From Blastochloris viridis (GTDB taxonomy: Bacteria; Pseudomonadota; Alphaproteobacteria; Rhizobiales; Xanthobacteraceae), in the NCBI RefSeq assembly GCF_001402875.1, contig NZ_CP012946.1, forward strand, positions 1,528,001-1,592,000: a stretch of DNA of 64,000 bases. The letters run 5' to 3'. Below the pieces are notes generated by a model that was not told the origin of the DNA, searched no databases, and saw nothing but the letters and a program-made list of their open reading frames with translations. Of this stretch, positions 63,656 to 64,000 are shown piece by piece. The translations under genes were made by a program, and so were the position numbers. The stretch's first letter is position 1, and each line of letters opens with the position of its first letter.

Positions 63656-64000
63656 ATGGTGACGCTGGCGATCGGGGCTGGGGCGCTTCTGCTGATGTTG
63701 TGGGGGCTGAGCGCGCTGGCGAAGATGAACCCCAAGGTGCTGGTGGCCCGGCTGGCGCAGATCGGCGGCGGCGCGGCGGTTGTCGTCGCGCTCGGCTTGA
63801 TCGCGACCGGGCGGTTCATGGCGGCGATCCCGCTGCTGGTAGTGGCGTCCTCGCTGCTTGGCTGGCTGCCGCAGCCAGCCAACTGGACCGGCCGGACCCG
63901 GCGCAGCGCCGGGCAAAATTCGCGGGTGCGCACCGCTCTGATCGAGATGGTGCTCGACCACGACCTCGGCGAGATGGCCGGCACCGTGGTGGCCGGGCCC
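63656..64000 (+). CDS. DnaJ-type membrane protein, N-terminal part (cut by window)
   Basis: The first 115 residues are visible: one or two N-terminal membrane helices (VTLAIGAGALLLMLWGL and GGGAAVVVALGLIATG, then AAIPLLVVASSLLGWLP), then RTALIEMVLDHDLGEMAGTV. The last block is characteristic of Rhizobiales membrane proteins that end in a C-terminal J domain, which lies outside the window. It follows the VWA gene closely. Identification rests on the N-terminal block and neighbour. Confidence 0.72.
   Translation, partial: MVTLAIGAGALLLMLWGLSALAKMNPKVLVARLAQIGGGAAVVVALGLIATGRFMAAIPLLVVASSLLGWLPQPANWTGRTRRSAGQNSRVRTALIEMVLDHDLGEMAGTVVAGP

Overview
The window is GC-rich chromosomal DNA from an alphaproteobacterium, most likely order Hyphomicrobiales (Rhizobiales), in the broad Bradyrhizobium / Rhodopseudomonas / Rhodoplanes neighbourhood. 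The pointers are an ATP12 F1-assembly chaperone, a MipZ division-site ATPase, a small stand-alone FliN, a DUF1489 protein, a Tim44-like protein, a YARHG protein, and a VWA + DnaJ-type membrane protein pair. This placement rests on gene-family recognition, not on a search. There are no phage, plasmid, insertion-sequence or CRISPR signatures; it reads as ordinary core chromosome with a few accessory pieces.

Layout. 0-10 kb: HAD phosphatase and atp12, an EF-hand protein, propionyl-CoA carboxylase (pccB, then pccA 3.4 kb on), small secreted proteins, a glyoxalase-fold dioxygenase and an MgtC/DUF4010 membrane protein. 10-14 kb: cyclopropane-fatty-acid synthase, acylphosphatase, lipB, fliN and tRNA-Leu(GAG). 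14-21.4 kb: a two-partner secretion locus whose exported partner is a haemagglutinin-type adhesin fused to a complete subtilisin, followed by a 1-kb repeat array. 21.4-35 kb: isovaleryl-CoA dehydrogenase, a GGDEF-EAL protein, MgtE, two tandem polysaccharide deacetylases, queC with a queuosine-precursor importer, assorted small families, methylcrotonyl-CoA carboxylase beta and tRNA-Gln(CTG). 35-46 kb: a 2000-residue DUF4011-type helicase/nuclease, a HAD + ATPase fusion, and a RuBisCO-like protein paired with yjbQ, all on the minus strand. 46-57 kb: secreted proline-rich proteins, putA, a LysR/YeiH pair, an unusual tyrosine phenol-lyase/tryptophanase homologue and a Tim44-like protein. 57-64 kb: methylcrotonyl-CoA carboxylase alpha, DUF1489, panC, mipZ, a VWA protein and the start of a DnaJ-type protein.

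How the genes work together. The clearest metabolic theme is branched-chain and odd-chain acyl-CoA catabolism: ivd and both mcc subunits (leucine route) plus both pcc subunits (propionyl-CoA to methylmalonyl-CoA), scattered as single genes rather than in one operon. putA adds proline oxidation to glutamate. Cell-envelope functions are also prominent: the secretion pair, two deacetylases, CFA synthase and several small exported proline-rich proteins, three of which share upstream GTTCA repeats spaced by one helical turn.

Most promising for follow-up: the adhesin-subtilisin fusion with its TpsB; the yjbQ-RuBisCO-like pair; the lyase lacking standard active-site residues; the HAD-ATPase fusion; the helicase with a replaced C-terminus; and two families of tiny proteins, one secreted and one membrane-bound, each present twice here.
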